Shown: positions 1 to 6,476, numbered from the stretch's first letter. The stretch is DNA of 18,003 nt from an uncultured Lachnospiraceae bacterium (GCA_905193085.1 CAJJNI010000021.1:1-18003), one strand, 5' to 3'. Notes: a model not told the origin generated them from the letters alone. Program-made: numbers and translations.

Positions 1-133
1 TAAACTACCGTTTTAATACATCACCTGAATAAAATTTTAAATTCTTTTCTATTAACACAAACTTTTCTAACCCAATATCTTAATAAAATTAAAAAGTTTA
101 GTTGATTATCATACAAAATCATTTTAGATATTT
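1..133. other. AT-rich left edge without a gene
   Basis: This stretch lies downstream of the glycosyltransferase stop codon and is very AT-rich. I see no coding frame, no convincing hairpin with a T-tract and no repeat in it. Confidence 0.5.
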
Positions 134-1102
134 TTATATTTCATTTCCTGCAACCTTCAACATATACTCTGCCCTGGCATCGTATGTATGTGACTTTTTA
201 ACTTTTTGATAGCCATTGCAGGCTATTTCTTTTCGCTCTTTATCGTGATTTAAATAATACTCTATTTTTAACAGCATATCATTTTCATCTTCAAAATATA
301 CAAAATCTTCTCCCGGAATAAAATAATCAAGAAAATCTTCCTGATAATTTGACAACAGAAAGCCACCTGCTCCCATTATGTCAAATGCTCTTAACGGAAT
401 CCCTGTCTGTATGCTTCTAAGCGTTATATTCAGATTTATCCTGCTATGTTTAAATACCGCAGGCATGCTTTCTTCCCAGTCTATAGGCCCCATAAACTGA
501 GCTTCTGGCATATCTTCCGGCTTATTGTGCGTATATAACTTCAGTTGAAATCTTTCTGATACAGCCTTTAAAAGCCGCTGTCTCTCTATCGATGTTACTT
601 TTCGTGCAATAAAATAATTTGAATAAATATATCTTAAAGTCTCTGCACCATCTTCCTGATTCTGATAAGGCATACTTTTGTACATACACTCAATAATCTT
701 ATCAGTTAACAGCTTATCCGCAAATGAAATGCCCCATACCTTTAACTGGGCTTCAATAATTCCATCAAGATAACCTCTTGCATATGTGTCTAAATTTTCG
801 TACATACGGTCATACAAATTATGCTTCTCATTGTACATTGAACCAACAAAAGAAACATCTGAACTTATGGTATCAACTGCACTTTCAGGCACCACAAGAT
901 TGTCAAGCCTGTCTGCAGCCGCCATCATCGGCAGATAATACACTGTGTTTATCCCACCATTTTTAAGCTCAAGATACATTGCCTTATCAAAAATAAAAAC
1001 ATAATTATCTTTAAAAATTCTTCTATAATTAGGACAATCAAAATATCTTACCAAAGAAATATTAGAATATCTTATAGCCTGGCTTAATATGGTTCTAAAC
1101 AT
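134..1102 (-). CDS. N-terminally shortened DUF3880/CgeB-type glycosyltransferase
   Basis: The 322-residue product matches the C-terminal two thirds of the DUF3880 plus Glyco_trans_1_2 type glycosyltransferases often found near flagellin in Lachnospiraceae, where they are thought to glycosylate flagellin or surface glycans. Recognisable parts are the end of DUF3880 (residues about 20-65, with DCPNYRR, NYVFIFDK and YYLPMMAA), the segment SDVSFVGSMYNEKHNLYDRM (82-100), and the C-terminal GT domain with GIPLRAFDIMGAGGFLLSNY (234-253) and PGEDFVYF (263-270). The roughly 110-residue N-terminal half usual for the family is missing. The frame stays open upstream of this ATG to about position 1160, and the ATG has only a weak, distant GGAAAG, so initiation here is doubtful. 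It lies directly after a broken pyruvyl transferase and a 23-bp duplication. It may be a pseudogene, or the tail of a once longer fused gene. The domain assignment is fairly secure, the functionality is not. Confidence 0.6.
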   Translation of the reverse strand: MFRTILSQAIRYSNISLVRYFDCPNYRRIFKDNYVFIFDKAMYLELKNGGINTVYYLPMMAAADRLDNLVVPESAVDTISSDVSFVGSMYNEKHNLYDRMYENLDTYARGYLDGIIEAQLKVWGISFADKLLTDKIIECMYKSMPYQNQEDGAETLRYIYSNYFIARKVTSIERQRLLKAVSERFQLKLYTHNKPEDMPEAQFMGPIDWEESMPAVFKHSRINLNITLRSIQTGIPLRAFDIMGAGGFLLSNYQEDFLDYFIPGEDFVYFEDENDMLLKIEYYLNHDKERKEIACNGYQKVKKSHTYDARAEYMLKVAGNEI

Positions 1103-1616
1103 ATTCTGACTATTCTTTCCATCTGAAATAATAAAAACTTTATTACCAGCATTTCTAAAACTTTATTATCAGGATTTCCTGCATCTGACAGACCAATCTT
1201 TTTCACTTTATTAATACCACAAAAACTGACTTTATCTTCTTTAATTCCAGGAATATAATACCATGCAGGACATCCTGTCATAAGGGTGTTTTTAATTCCA
1301 ATTCCTCTTAACACATCTGTAGAATAATAATCCCTGCAACTCACAACTCTGCCATTAGTCAGATTATGTTCAACTAACTCTTTAACTCCCGGATAAAACT
1401 TATAATTATATGTTGTTTCCACACAATCATCAATTCCCCAATAACTACCACATCACAACTGTTTATGCTGTCCAAATGCTCTTCTAATGAAACATTTCTT
1501 AAATATTCATCTATTGCTGCATCTTTATAAAAATATGACAATAATTCCTTCAGCCTATCCCTAATCAAAAAATCTCCGGCATTAATAACTGCTCCATGCA
1601 ATAAAGCTATCTTCAT
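1084..1616 (-). pseudogene. Polysaccharide pyruvyl transferase remnant, frameshifted and internally deleted
   Basis: The first frame starts at ATG 1616 behind a good GAGAGGAG site. For 56 residues it follows the polysaccharide pyruvyl transferase family (MKIALLHGAVINAGDFLIRD, then a segment ending CDVVVIG). At about 1434-1441 it should enter a glycine-rich GGGP loop. Instead it changes frame and continues as WGIDDCVETT, FYPGVKELVEHN, VVSCRDYYSTDVLRGIGI and MTGCPAWYYIPG, the family's middle region, down to GLSDAGNPDNK. About 45 residues between the two blocks are absent compared with my memory of the family, as is the whole C-terminal third. Members transfer pyruvate ketals to sugars or make related surface decorations. 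Next to flagellin, filament or capsule modification is likely, but that is inferred. The second frame ends at TAA 1084 after running into the tandem duplication at 1134-1179. Product function is almost certainly lost. Confidence 0.65.
1134..1179. repeat. 23-bp imperfect tandem duplication causing a frameshift
   Basis: Positions 1134-1156 and 1157-1179 are adjacent copies of a 23-bp unit and agree at 20 of 23 positions. The first 12 bases (AAAACTTTATTA) are identical. Because 23 is not a multiple of three, the extra copy throws the upstream pyruvyl-transferase frame out of the downstream glycosyltransferase frame. Removing one copy would join them as GNPDNKV followed by FIISDGKNSQ. Confidence 0.8.
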
Positions 1617-1645
1617 GATGTAATACTCCTCTCTGAAAATCTGTT

Positions 1646-1677
1646 AAAAAAAAAGCCGATATAAAATATCGGCTTTT
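1646..1677 (-). terminator. Rho-independent terminator after flagellin
   Basis: A perfect 12-bp stem (1651-1662 with 1666-1677) has a 3-base loop and a GCCGATAT core. On the minus strand it is followed by nine T residues (1654-1646). It ends the flagellin transcript and sits just upstream of the pyruvyl transferase start, so that gene would depend on read-through or a promoter I cannot see. The plus-strand side is also T-rich, so weak bidirectional activity is possible. Confidence 0.85.
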
Positions 1678-1701
1678 CTTGTTTTTTGATAGTTACTACA
1701 A

Positions 1702-1767
1702 TTAGAAGAGTGAAAGAACACCCTGTGTAGCCTGATTTGCCTGAGCGAGCATTGACTGACCAGCCTA
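1702..1767 (-). other. Amber codon and stranded C-terminal tail of flagellin
   Basis: TAG at 1767-1765 replaces the codon for the second Q of the usual NILQQAGQSMLAQ motif, where CAG would be expected. The frame then continues for 20 sense codons (AGQSMLAQAN, QATQGVLSLF) to a TAA at 1704-1702, which is exactly a normal flagellin C terminus. No frameshift or other stop lies in between. Confidence 0.9.
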
Positions 1768-2532
1768 CTGTAAGATATTGTACTTGCTGTATGTAACCAT
1801 TTCTGAAGCCATATCTACATCACGGATAAGTGATTCTGCTGACTGTGTATTCTCTGCTACAACATCAGTATTAGCAATTGTATGCTCAAGTCTGTTCTGT
1901 ATAGCACCTAAATCTGAACGCTGTGCTGAAACATTCTCAAGAGCTTTCTGTACTACTGCAATGTAAGAAGTAGCTTTTGTATATGATGCCATCTGTGTTG
2001 ATAAAGTAGCAGCATCTAATGCTGTTAAACCAATACCTGATGCACACATATTGTCAATCTTGAACTGAATGATCTGGTTAGCATTTGCACCAACCTGTAA
2101 GTTACAATCTGAAAGAGAACCATTTAATAAGTTCTGCTTATTGAACTGTGTTGTTGTTGCAATACGAGTGATTTCAGTTGTTAACTGTGTCATCTCTTTA
2201 GCAATAGCTGAACGGTCAGCAGATACATTAGTATCGTTGGCTGCCTGTACTGATAATTCATCCATTCTCTGAATGATTGAGTGAACTTCGTTCAAAGCAC
2301 CTTCTGCTGTCTGAATAAGTGAAATACCATTCTGAGCATTTGTTGAAGCCTGGTTAAGACCACGAATCTGGCTTCTCATTTTCTCTGAAATTGAAAGTCC
2401 TGCAGCATCATCACCAGCACGGTTAATTCTGTAACCTGATGATAATTTCTCTGTTGACTTTGATGACATATCCTCGCTGATTCCTAAGTTTCTATTTGAA
2501 ATAGAAGCCTGCATATTGTGTTGTACTATCAT
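1765..2532 (-). CDS. fliC: Flagellin, truncated by an amber codon before the final D0 helix segment
   Basis: This is the filament subunit, exported through the flagellar type III apparatus and polymerised under the FliD cap. The N-terminal D0/D1 signature is intact: MIVQHNMQASISNRN at residues 1-15, then KLSSGYRINRAGDDAAGLSISEKM in two adjoining blocks (29-52) and QRMDELSVQAAND (88-100). The D1 C-terminal part begins near KALENVSAQRSDLGAIQNRLEH (196-217) and runs to MVTYSKYNILQ (245-255). The central variable domain is almost absent, so the full protein would be a minimal flagellin of 276 residues. Translation stops at TAG 1767-1765, removing the last 20 residues of the C-terminal D0 helix, which other flagellins need for polymerisation. 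It has two cysteines (143, 163), unusual for flagellin. The start is fixed by AAGGAGG 8 bases upstream. It follows fliT after 188 bp with its own probable sigma-28 promoter and CsrA-type leader. The symbol could equally be hag or flaA. Confidence 0.93.
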   Translation of the reverse strand: MIVQHNMQASISNRNLGISEDMSSKSTEKLSSGYRINRAGDDAAGLSISEKMRSQIRGLNQASTNAQNGISLIQTAEGALNEVHSIIQRMDELSVQAANDTNVSADRSAIAKEMTQLTTEITRIATTTQFNKQNLLNGSLSDCNLQVGANANQIIQFKIDNMCASGIGLTALDAATLSTQMASYTKATSYIAVVQKALENVSAQRSDLGAIQNRLEHTIANTDVVAENTQSAESLIRDVDMASEMVTYSKYNILQ

Positions 2533-2540
2533 AATATATT

Positions 2541-2574
2541 CCTCCTTGAATTTACGGGCAGCATCCTTGCTGCC
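2541..2574 (-). promoter_or_regulatory. Flagellin mRNA leader: CsrA-type hairpin plus GGA in the ribosome binding site
   Basis: On the minus strand GGCAGC (2574-2569) pairs with GCTGCC (2562-2557). The 6-base loop reads AAGGAT, so a GGA is presented in the loop as in classical CsrA targets. A second GGA lies in the CAAGGAGG ribosome binding site (2548-2541), 21 bases downstream of the first. Bacillus subtilis hag has the same layout: one hairpin site and one overlapping the ribosome binding site, bound by a CsrA dimer and relieved by FliW. Both csrA and fliW are encoded in this operon. The match is seen in the sequence, and regulation is inferred from the family. Confidence 0.65.
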
Positions 2575-2599
2575 GCTTATTTAATTATTTGCAGTTCTC

Positions 2600-2627
2600 T
2601 TATCAGCCGTACGCTCCAATCAGATTA
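2600..2627 (-). promoter_or_regulatory. Probable sigma-28 promoter of flagellin
   Basis: On the minus strand TAAT (2627-2624) is followed after 16 bases by GCTGATAA (2607-2600), against the sigma-28 consensus TAAA-N15-GCCGATAA. The -10 matches at 7 of 8 positions and the -35 at 3 of 4, with a spacer one base long. It lies about 68 bases before the flagellin ATG. This is plausible but weaker than the flgM promoter. Confidence 0.5.
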
Positions 2628-2670
2628 CTGCGGGTTAGTAAGTAATTGTTTTACTTGTAATATATATTGG

Positions 2671-2688
2671 AAGTATTTTTCAATACTT
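2671..2688 (-). other. Short AT-rich stem with a GAAA loop after fliT
   Basis: AAGTATT and AATACTT form a 7-bp stem enclosing GAAA on the minus strand, 33 bases after the fliT stop. No T-tract follows, so I do not call it an intrinsic terminator. It may stabilise or mark the 3' end of the fliT transcript. Confidence 0.35.
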
Positions 2689-2720
2689 AACCTTTAATTT
2701 AAATTTTTTTATTTTTTTAT

Positions 2721-3203
2721 TTATTTCTTCTTATCCATAAACTGCGAATCTACATATGCTGTCTTGGACATACTCTTATAGTAATCAGAAGCTGCTTTCA
2801 TACTTTGTTTTGCAACCTTAACTTCTTTCTTCATCTTTGCAAAATGAGCCTGTATGCTAAGTCTGTTTTTCTCTTCCTGTACCTGAATAAGTATACTCTT
2901 CTCTGATAAAAGCTTGATATACTCCTGCATCATACGGATTTCTACAGTATATCTTGTTTTTTCATTTATAAGCGGCTCTTTGATATTATCATATAATGCC
3001 TGAAATCCACTGTCTAATCTGTTTAGCTCATCAATATACTTTTGTTTTGTTTCTACAGATGCAGCAAACTTATCCATATCAAATTCTGATTCTGAAGCAA
3101 TATCAGTCTGTTCTTTATTGATTCCGATAATCAGCTCCAGCAACTCATCTTTTTTCTTAAGACTGTCGAGCATCATATTAACATATTGTTCTGTCTGTTC
3201 CAT
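2721..3203 (-). CDS. fliT: FliT-like flagellar export chaperone
   Basis: This is a mostly helical, lysine- and glutamate-rich protein of 160 residues with coiled-coil character (MLDSLKKKDELLELIIGINK near the start, then SVETKQKYIDELNRLDSGF, and KMKKEVKVAKQSMKAASDYY towards the end). It lies directly downstream of fliS, the position of fliT, whose product chaperones the cap protein FliD before export. Sequence conservation in FliT and FlgN chaperones is low, so position carries most of the weight. FlgN is encoded separately near 12.6 kb, which favours FliT here. An upstream GTG at 3212 is in frame, but it overlaps a GGTG that serves as ribosome binding site 7 bases before ATG 3203, so I take the ATG. 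The gap to fliS is 12 bases. The lysine-rich C-terminal tail (MDKKK) is basic. Confidence 0.6.
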   Translation of the reverse strand: MEQTEQYVNMMLDSLKKKDELLELIIGINKEQTDIASESEFDMDKFAASVETKQKYIDELNRLDSGFQALYDNIKEPLINEKTRYTVEIRMMQEYIKLLSEKSILIQVQEEKNRLSIQAHFAKMKKEVKVAKQSMKAASDYYKSMSKTAYVDSQFMDKKK

Positions 3204-3215
3204 ACTATTCACCGT

Positions 3216-3599
3216 CTATGCTTTATTTGAGTTGGCAGTTTTCATAACTTCTTTCCATGTATCACGCATACTTCTAAGTTCTTCAAGAGCTTTCTCTAAA
3301 GCTTCTTTATCCTTATGAATGTTAGCTTCTACAAGGAAATGATAGATATAGTCATAGACTACCTCAAAATCTTTGGCAACAGGATATTTATGGTTAAGAG
3401 TAGCTCTAAACTCATCAATTATCCTCTCAGCTTTTATTATATTCTCATTAGCCTTCTGAATATCTCCTTCATCTATTGCTCTTGATGCAATATTACAGAA
3501 CTTAATAGCACCTTCATATAATATTAGCGTAAGTTCTGCCGGAGAAGCAGTTAAAATCTTATTTTTCTGATATGTTTCATATGGATTATTTACAGCCAT
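3216..3599 (-). CDS. fliS: Flagellin export chaperone FliS
   Basis: FliS is a small cytoplasmic four-helix bundle. It binds the disordered C-terminal D0 region of flagellin, keeps it unpolymerised and delivers it to FlhA of the export gate. The 127-residue product has the family start NNPYETYQKNKILTASPAEL (residues 4-23), then LILYEGAIKFCNIASRAI and the conserved LNHKYPVAKDFEVVYDYIYH block. Length is normal. In Bacillus, FliS also cooperates with FliW in flagellin homeostasis, and both are in this operon. The flagellin tail that FliS would bind is the segment lost by the amber codon at 1767. The ribosome binding site is GGAAGGAAG, and the gene ends with TAG. Confidence 0.93.
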   Translation of the reverse strand: MAVNNPYETYQKNKILTASPAELTLILYEGAIKFCNIASRAIDEGDIQKANENIIKAERIIDEFRATLNHKYPVAKDFEVVYDYIYHFLVEANIHKDKEALEKALEELRSMRDTWKEVMKTANSNKA

Positions 3600-3624
3600 A
3601 ATGTTCTTCCTTCCGTTATGTTGT

Positions 3625-3657
3625 CAAAATGGAGCCCCCTATTTGTTATCCATTTTG
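3625..3657 (-). other. Stem-loop in the fliD-fliS intergenic region
   Basis: CAAAATGGA (3625-3633) is the exact reverse complement of TCCATTTTG (3649-3657), giving a 9-bp stem around a 15-base loop. The whole 106-bp gap between fliD and fliS has no other clear signal. There is no T-tract, so this is more likely an RNA-processing or stability element than a terminator. Confidence 0.45.
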
Positions 3658-3705
3658 CTGCCTCCGCATAACCGAATAACCGCTTTAGCAGTATATCCTG
3701 TCAGA

Positions 3706-5985
3706 TTATGAACTTATCAGGCCGGATAATGCAGACTGCTGCGAATTTAATTTAGATAACGCTGTCTCCATAGCAGTAAACTGTGAATAATAATAATCTT
3801 CCCAATACTTAATCTTTTCTTCCTGATCGGAAATTTTAGTTGTGTACTGACTGTATTCACTCTGCATCTGTTTATCATTGTAAAGTGTATATGTACTGCT
3901 CAATGAAGTTGATTTCATCTTATTTGTCAGTTCATTATACACATTTGTTGTAAGCTGACTGAAAAATGATACAACTGTATCAGGGTCTGTCAAAATCATA
4001 TTTTTAAGCTTATCATCTTTTCCTGATGATACTGAGTCTTCCTCGTCACCATCTATGTGAAGTGCAGACTTCTCATTCTTTGCTGCTGAGAAATAACTCT
4101 GTGTACCTATACCAAAATCTGATAAGTAATATGTCTTATCACCAATCTTGATACCTTTCTGCATAGTAGTCTTCATTACCTGTGCAACAGAATTAACAGT
4201 TGAATCTTTTCTGAGAATGGAATCCTTAATCTTAGTTTCCCATTTCTCAATTTCATCATCACTCATCTGCTCTTTTTCATCATCAGTAAGAGGCTCATAA
4301 CCTTTAGATGATGCCGCATTATATGATTTATCCATCTCATTGATGAGCGAGTTATATTCTGAAAAGAAATCGCGAATCATATCATATATTGCATCTGTAT
4401 CATCAGAAGTAGTAATGCTGACAGTCTTATAAGAACCGTCATCATTGATACCCGTAGTCTCTGTTGCTGTTATAGAAAGGCCATTAACAGTAATTGTATT
4501 ATCATTATTCTGGAACTTTGCACCGTTAAGATAAATAATAGCGTCCTGTCCATAAATTCTTGTAGCTCCACTGCCGGTTCCGTCATCTGCTTCACCAAGA
4601 AGATTACCGTATGCAGCTACAGAATCATTATACTTTGTTAATGTATCTGTGTCAACAGTTTCACCTTTATCTACTTTCTGCTGATAATCATACTGTGCCA
4701 TATATGCAATAGCTAATTCTCTACGATTTGCATTAGATGTTGTCACACTTGATGTGATATCAGCTTTGATTTCTGCATTCTTCTGTTCTGTATATTCAGT
4801 AAGATTATTATCAATTGTATTCTGAAGATTTGAAATTTCAGTATAATTTGCATTCAACTGCTCACTTACTGTTACACCATCTTCTAAGGAAAGAGACTCA
4901 ATTATTTTTTCATAAGTGTCATTAACTTTTTCAATTGAATAATTACCATCATCATCTTTAAGATTTGATTCTACAGCATTGATTGCACTGAGTTCATTTT
5001 TAAATTTTTCCTTATCGCTGTCTGTGTATACATCATTTTCAAGTTTTTTTTCAAGGTCTTTTTTTGTATTAGTTATATATTCTGATATTTCATCTGAAGT
5101 AGTTGAATTTCCATTAATTGCCTTGATATTTTCAAGAAGTTGTGCCTGATATAATGCGGTATTCTGACTTTTAAGCGTATTTATTGAACTTGTAAGAGCA
5201 GCCTTCTGAGCTGTCTCTGTAGTCTTCTTCTTGTTGTACTGCGTTTCAATGTCTTTGGCAGTTACATCAGCAAGTTCATCATCTGTATAAGCTGCCCATT
5301 TCTTATATGTTGCAAGCTCACTGTCAGAAATACCTGCTGTTGACAAGCCGAGTGCTTTAAGCGTCTTCATACCGTTACTGTCACCAGCAGTAAGTGTAAA
5401 GTCATAGTCTACACCACTGTCTTTGGCGCTGATGAAAAATCTCTGGTTGGTCTCATCAAAACTTGCATTAACACCGGCATTCTTCATCTGTGAAACAAGC
5501 TGTGCTATTGTAGTATCGCCATTAACTGAAATAGTTGTGTCATTACCACCAATCCCTACTGAAAATAATGAATCTGATGTAATACCTAAATCACTTAATT
5601 TTGATGATGCTGTAAGCTTCTGTGTACTGTCTGTGGTATTTGATACTTTACCACCTGTAAGATATCCTGCCTTTGCAAGTTGTGTAACAGCAAGTGACTG
5701 TGTACCGTTAACACTGTTGCTTGATGCTGAAATCTTTGCTATTGATGTATCTGAAATAGAGGTTGTCTTTTTCGTATAATTAGTAGAAAAACGCATATTA
5801 CTCATTGTCTTTGAATAAAAGCTGTAAACCTTTGTATTAAGACTCTTCCATGCGTCCATTTTCCATTGGAGTTTTGTCTGTTCTTTTGTTAAATCTTCCT
5901 TCTTGCTTGTATAGCTTGATACCATTGCCTTAACAATAGAATCTGTATCAAGACCTGAAACCATACCGGACATTCCTACGCCCAT
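3706..5985 (-). CDS. fliD: Flagellar filament cap protein FliD, enlarged
   Basis: FliD forms the oligomeric cap at the filament tip and folds flagellin subunits as they emerge. The N-terminal FliD_N domain is clear (MSGMVSGLDTDSIVKAMVSS from residue 5, with a coiled coil to about 65 and SISDTSIAKISASS at 76-89), followed by D2/D3-type beta segments to about 215. FliD_C resumes near RIYGQDAIIYLNGAKFQ (476-492) and runs to the terminal coiled coil YYYSQFTAMETALSKLNSQQ (731-750). Between them, about residues 221-470, lies a charged, helical insertion. It accounts for the 759-residue length, against roughly 450-550 in most species. It would be exposed on the cap. The start is set by AGGAGG 7 bases upstream, overlapping the flaG TAG stop. 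It follows flaG by 11 bases. Confidence 0.95.
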   Translation of the reverse strand: MGVGMSGMVSGLDTDSIVKAMVSSYTSKKEDLTKEQTKLQWKMDAWKSLNTKVYSFYSKTMSNMRFSTNYTKKTTSISDTSIAKISASSNSVNGTQSLAVTQLAKAGYLTGGKVSNTTDSTQKLTASSKLSDLGITSDSLFSVGIGGNDTTISVNGDTTIAQLVSQMKNAGVNASFDETNQRFFISAKDSGVDYDFTLTAGDSNGMKTLKALGLSTAGISDSELATYKKWAAYTDDELADVTAKDIETQYNKKKTTETAQKAALTSSINTLKSQNTALYQAQLLENIKAINGNSTTSDEISEYITNTKKDLEKKLENDVYTDSDKEKFKNELSAINAVESNLKDDDGNYSIEKVNDTYEKIIESLSLEDGVTVSEQLNANYTEISNLQNTIDNNLTEYTEQKNAEIKADITSSVTTSNANRRELAIAYMAQYDYQQKVDKGETVDTDTLTKYNDSVAAYGNLLGEADDGTGSGATRIYGQDAIIYLNGAKFQNNDNTITVNGLSITATETTGINDDGSYKTVSITTSDDTDAIYDMIRDFFSEYNSLINEMDKSYNAASSKGYEPLTDDEKEQMSDDEIEKWETKIKDSILRKDSTVNSVAQVMKTTMQKGIKIGDKTYYLSDFGIGTQSYFSAAKNEKSALHIDGDEEDSVSSGKDDKLKNMILTDPDTVVSFFSQLTTNVYNELTNKMKSTSLSSTYTLYNDKQMQSEYSQYTTKISDQEEKIKYWEDYYYSQFTAMETALSKLNSQQSALSGLISS

Positions 5986-5996
5986 TGCGATTCCTC

Positions 5997-6431
5997 CTAT
6001 CTCTTTTCATCCACAAGAAGACCTGCAAGCTCCCACACTTTCGCTATCATGTCAAGAGTTTTTTCAGGAGGGACCTCACGAATTACTTCCTGAGTATCCT
6101 TATCTACAATCTTAATTGTAATCCTCTTCGTTTCCTCGTGGACATCAAATTTTGCCTCTGTATGCTTGTTAATATTCTTATTAATCTCAGCAACAGATTT
6201 TTTAATAGTTTCTCTTTTCTGTTCGTCGGACTGCTGTTCTAAATCACTTCCTCCATTAAAACCGCTTCCCGATTTCACATTTAAATCTACTGTGTCATCT
6301 GCAATTGTTGTTGCAACTGCTGCCTGTTCTACATGTGCATCCTTTGCCTGTTGTATTGGCTTAACGGCAACATCTAATGATGATGACTGATATGTCATCG
6401 CGCTGCCTGAACCTACTGATTCTATAGCCAT
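5997..6431 (-). CDS. flaG: FlaG-family flagellar protein
   Basis: FlaG proteins are small, usually encoded next to fliD, and influence filament length or assembly by an unclear mechanism. The C-terminal domain (about residues 85-144) is typical: FDVHEETKRITIKIVDKDTQ, then EVIREVPPEKTLDM, WELAGLLVDEKR and stop. The N-terminal half is Ala/Ser/Gln-rich and low in conservation, as usual in the family. ATG 6431 is the better start because AGGAGG lies 8 bases before it. An in-frame GTG at 6440 overlaps that ribosome binding site. The ribosome binding site is part of a perfect CsrA-consensus decamer. It follows csrA by 106 bp, which hold a probable sigma-28 promoter, and is 11 bases from fliD. Confidence 0.9.
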   Translation of the reverse strand: MAIESVGSGSAMTYQSSSLDVAVKPIQQAKDAHVEQAAVATTIADDTVDLNVKSGSGFNGGSDLEQQSDEQKRETIKKSVAEINKNINKHTEAKFDVHEETKRITIKIVDKDTQEVIREVPPEKTLDMIAKVWELAGLLVDEKR

Positions 6432-6438
6432 ACAATCC

Positions 6439-6448
6439 ACCTCCTTGT
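6439..6448 (-). promoter_or_regulatory. Candidate CsrA site over the flaG ribosome binding site
   Basis: On the minus strand the sequence ACAAGGAGGT fits the CsrA selection consensus ACANGGANGU at every defined position and contains the flaG ribosome binding site. A match this full suggests CsrA may repress translation of flaG and perhaps of fliD downstream. GGA in a ribosome binding site is common by chance, so it remains a candidate. Confidence 0.4.
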
Positions 6449-6476
6449 GTTGTTAAAAACTTTTTTGCTATATTTT

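Noticed and set aside
1765..1767. TAG read as a sense codon genome-wide (recoding)
   Set aside because: csrA, flaG, fliS, the second flgK and the DUF6110-like gene all end with TAG at their natural C termini, so TAG is an ordinary stop here. Local suppression in flagellin is not excluded.
5423..5779. Plus-strand open frame inside fliD, and similar plus-strand frames elsewhere
   Set aside because: They mirror strongly coding minus-strand genes, have no ribosome binding sites and resemble no family; the biased codon use of the real genes keeps the opposite frame open.
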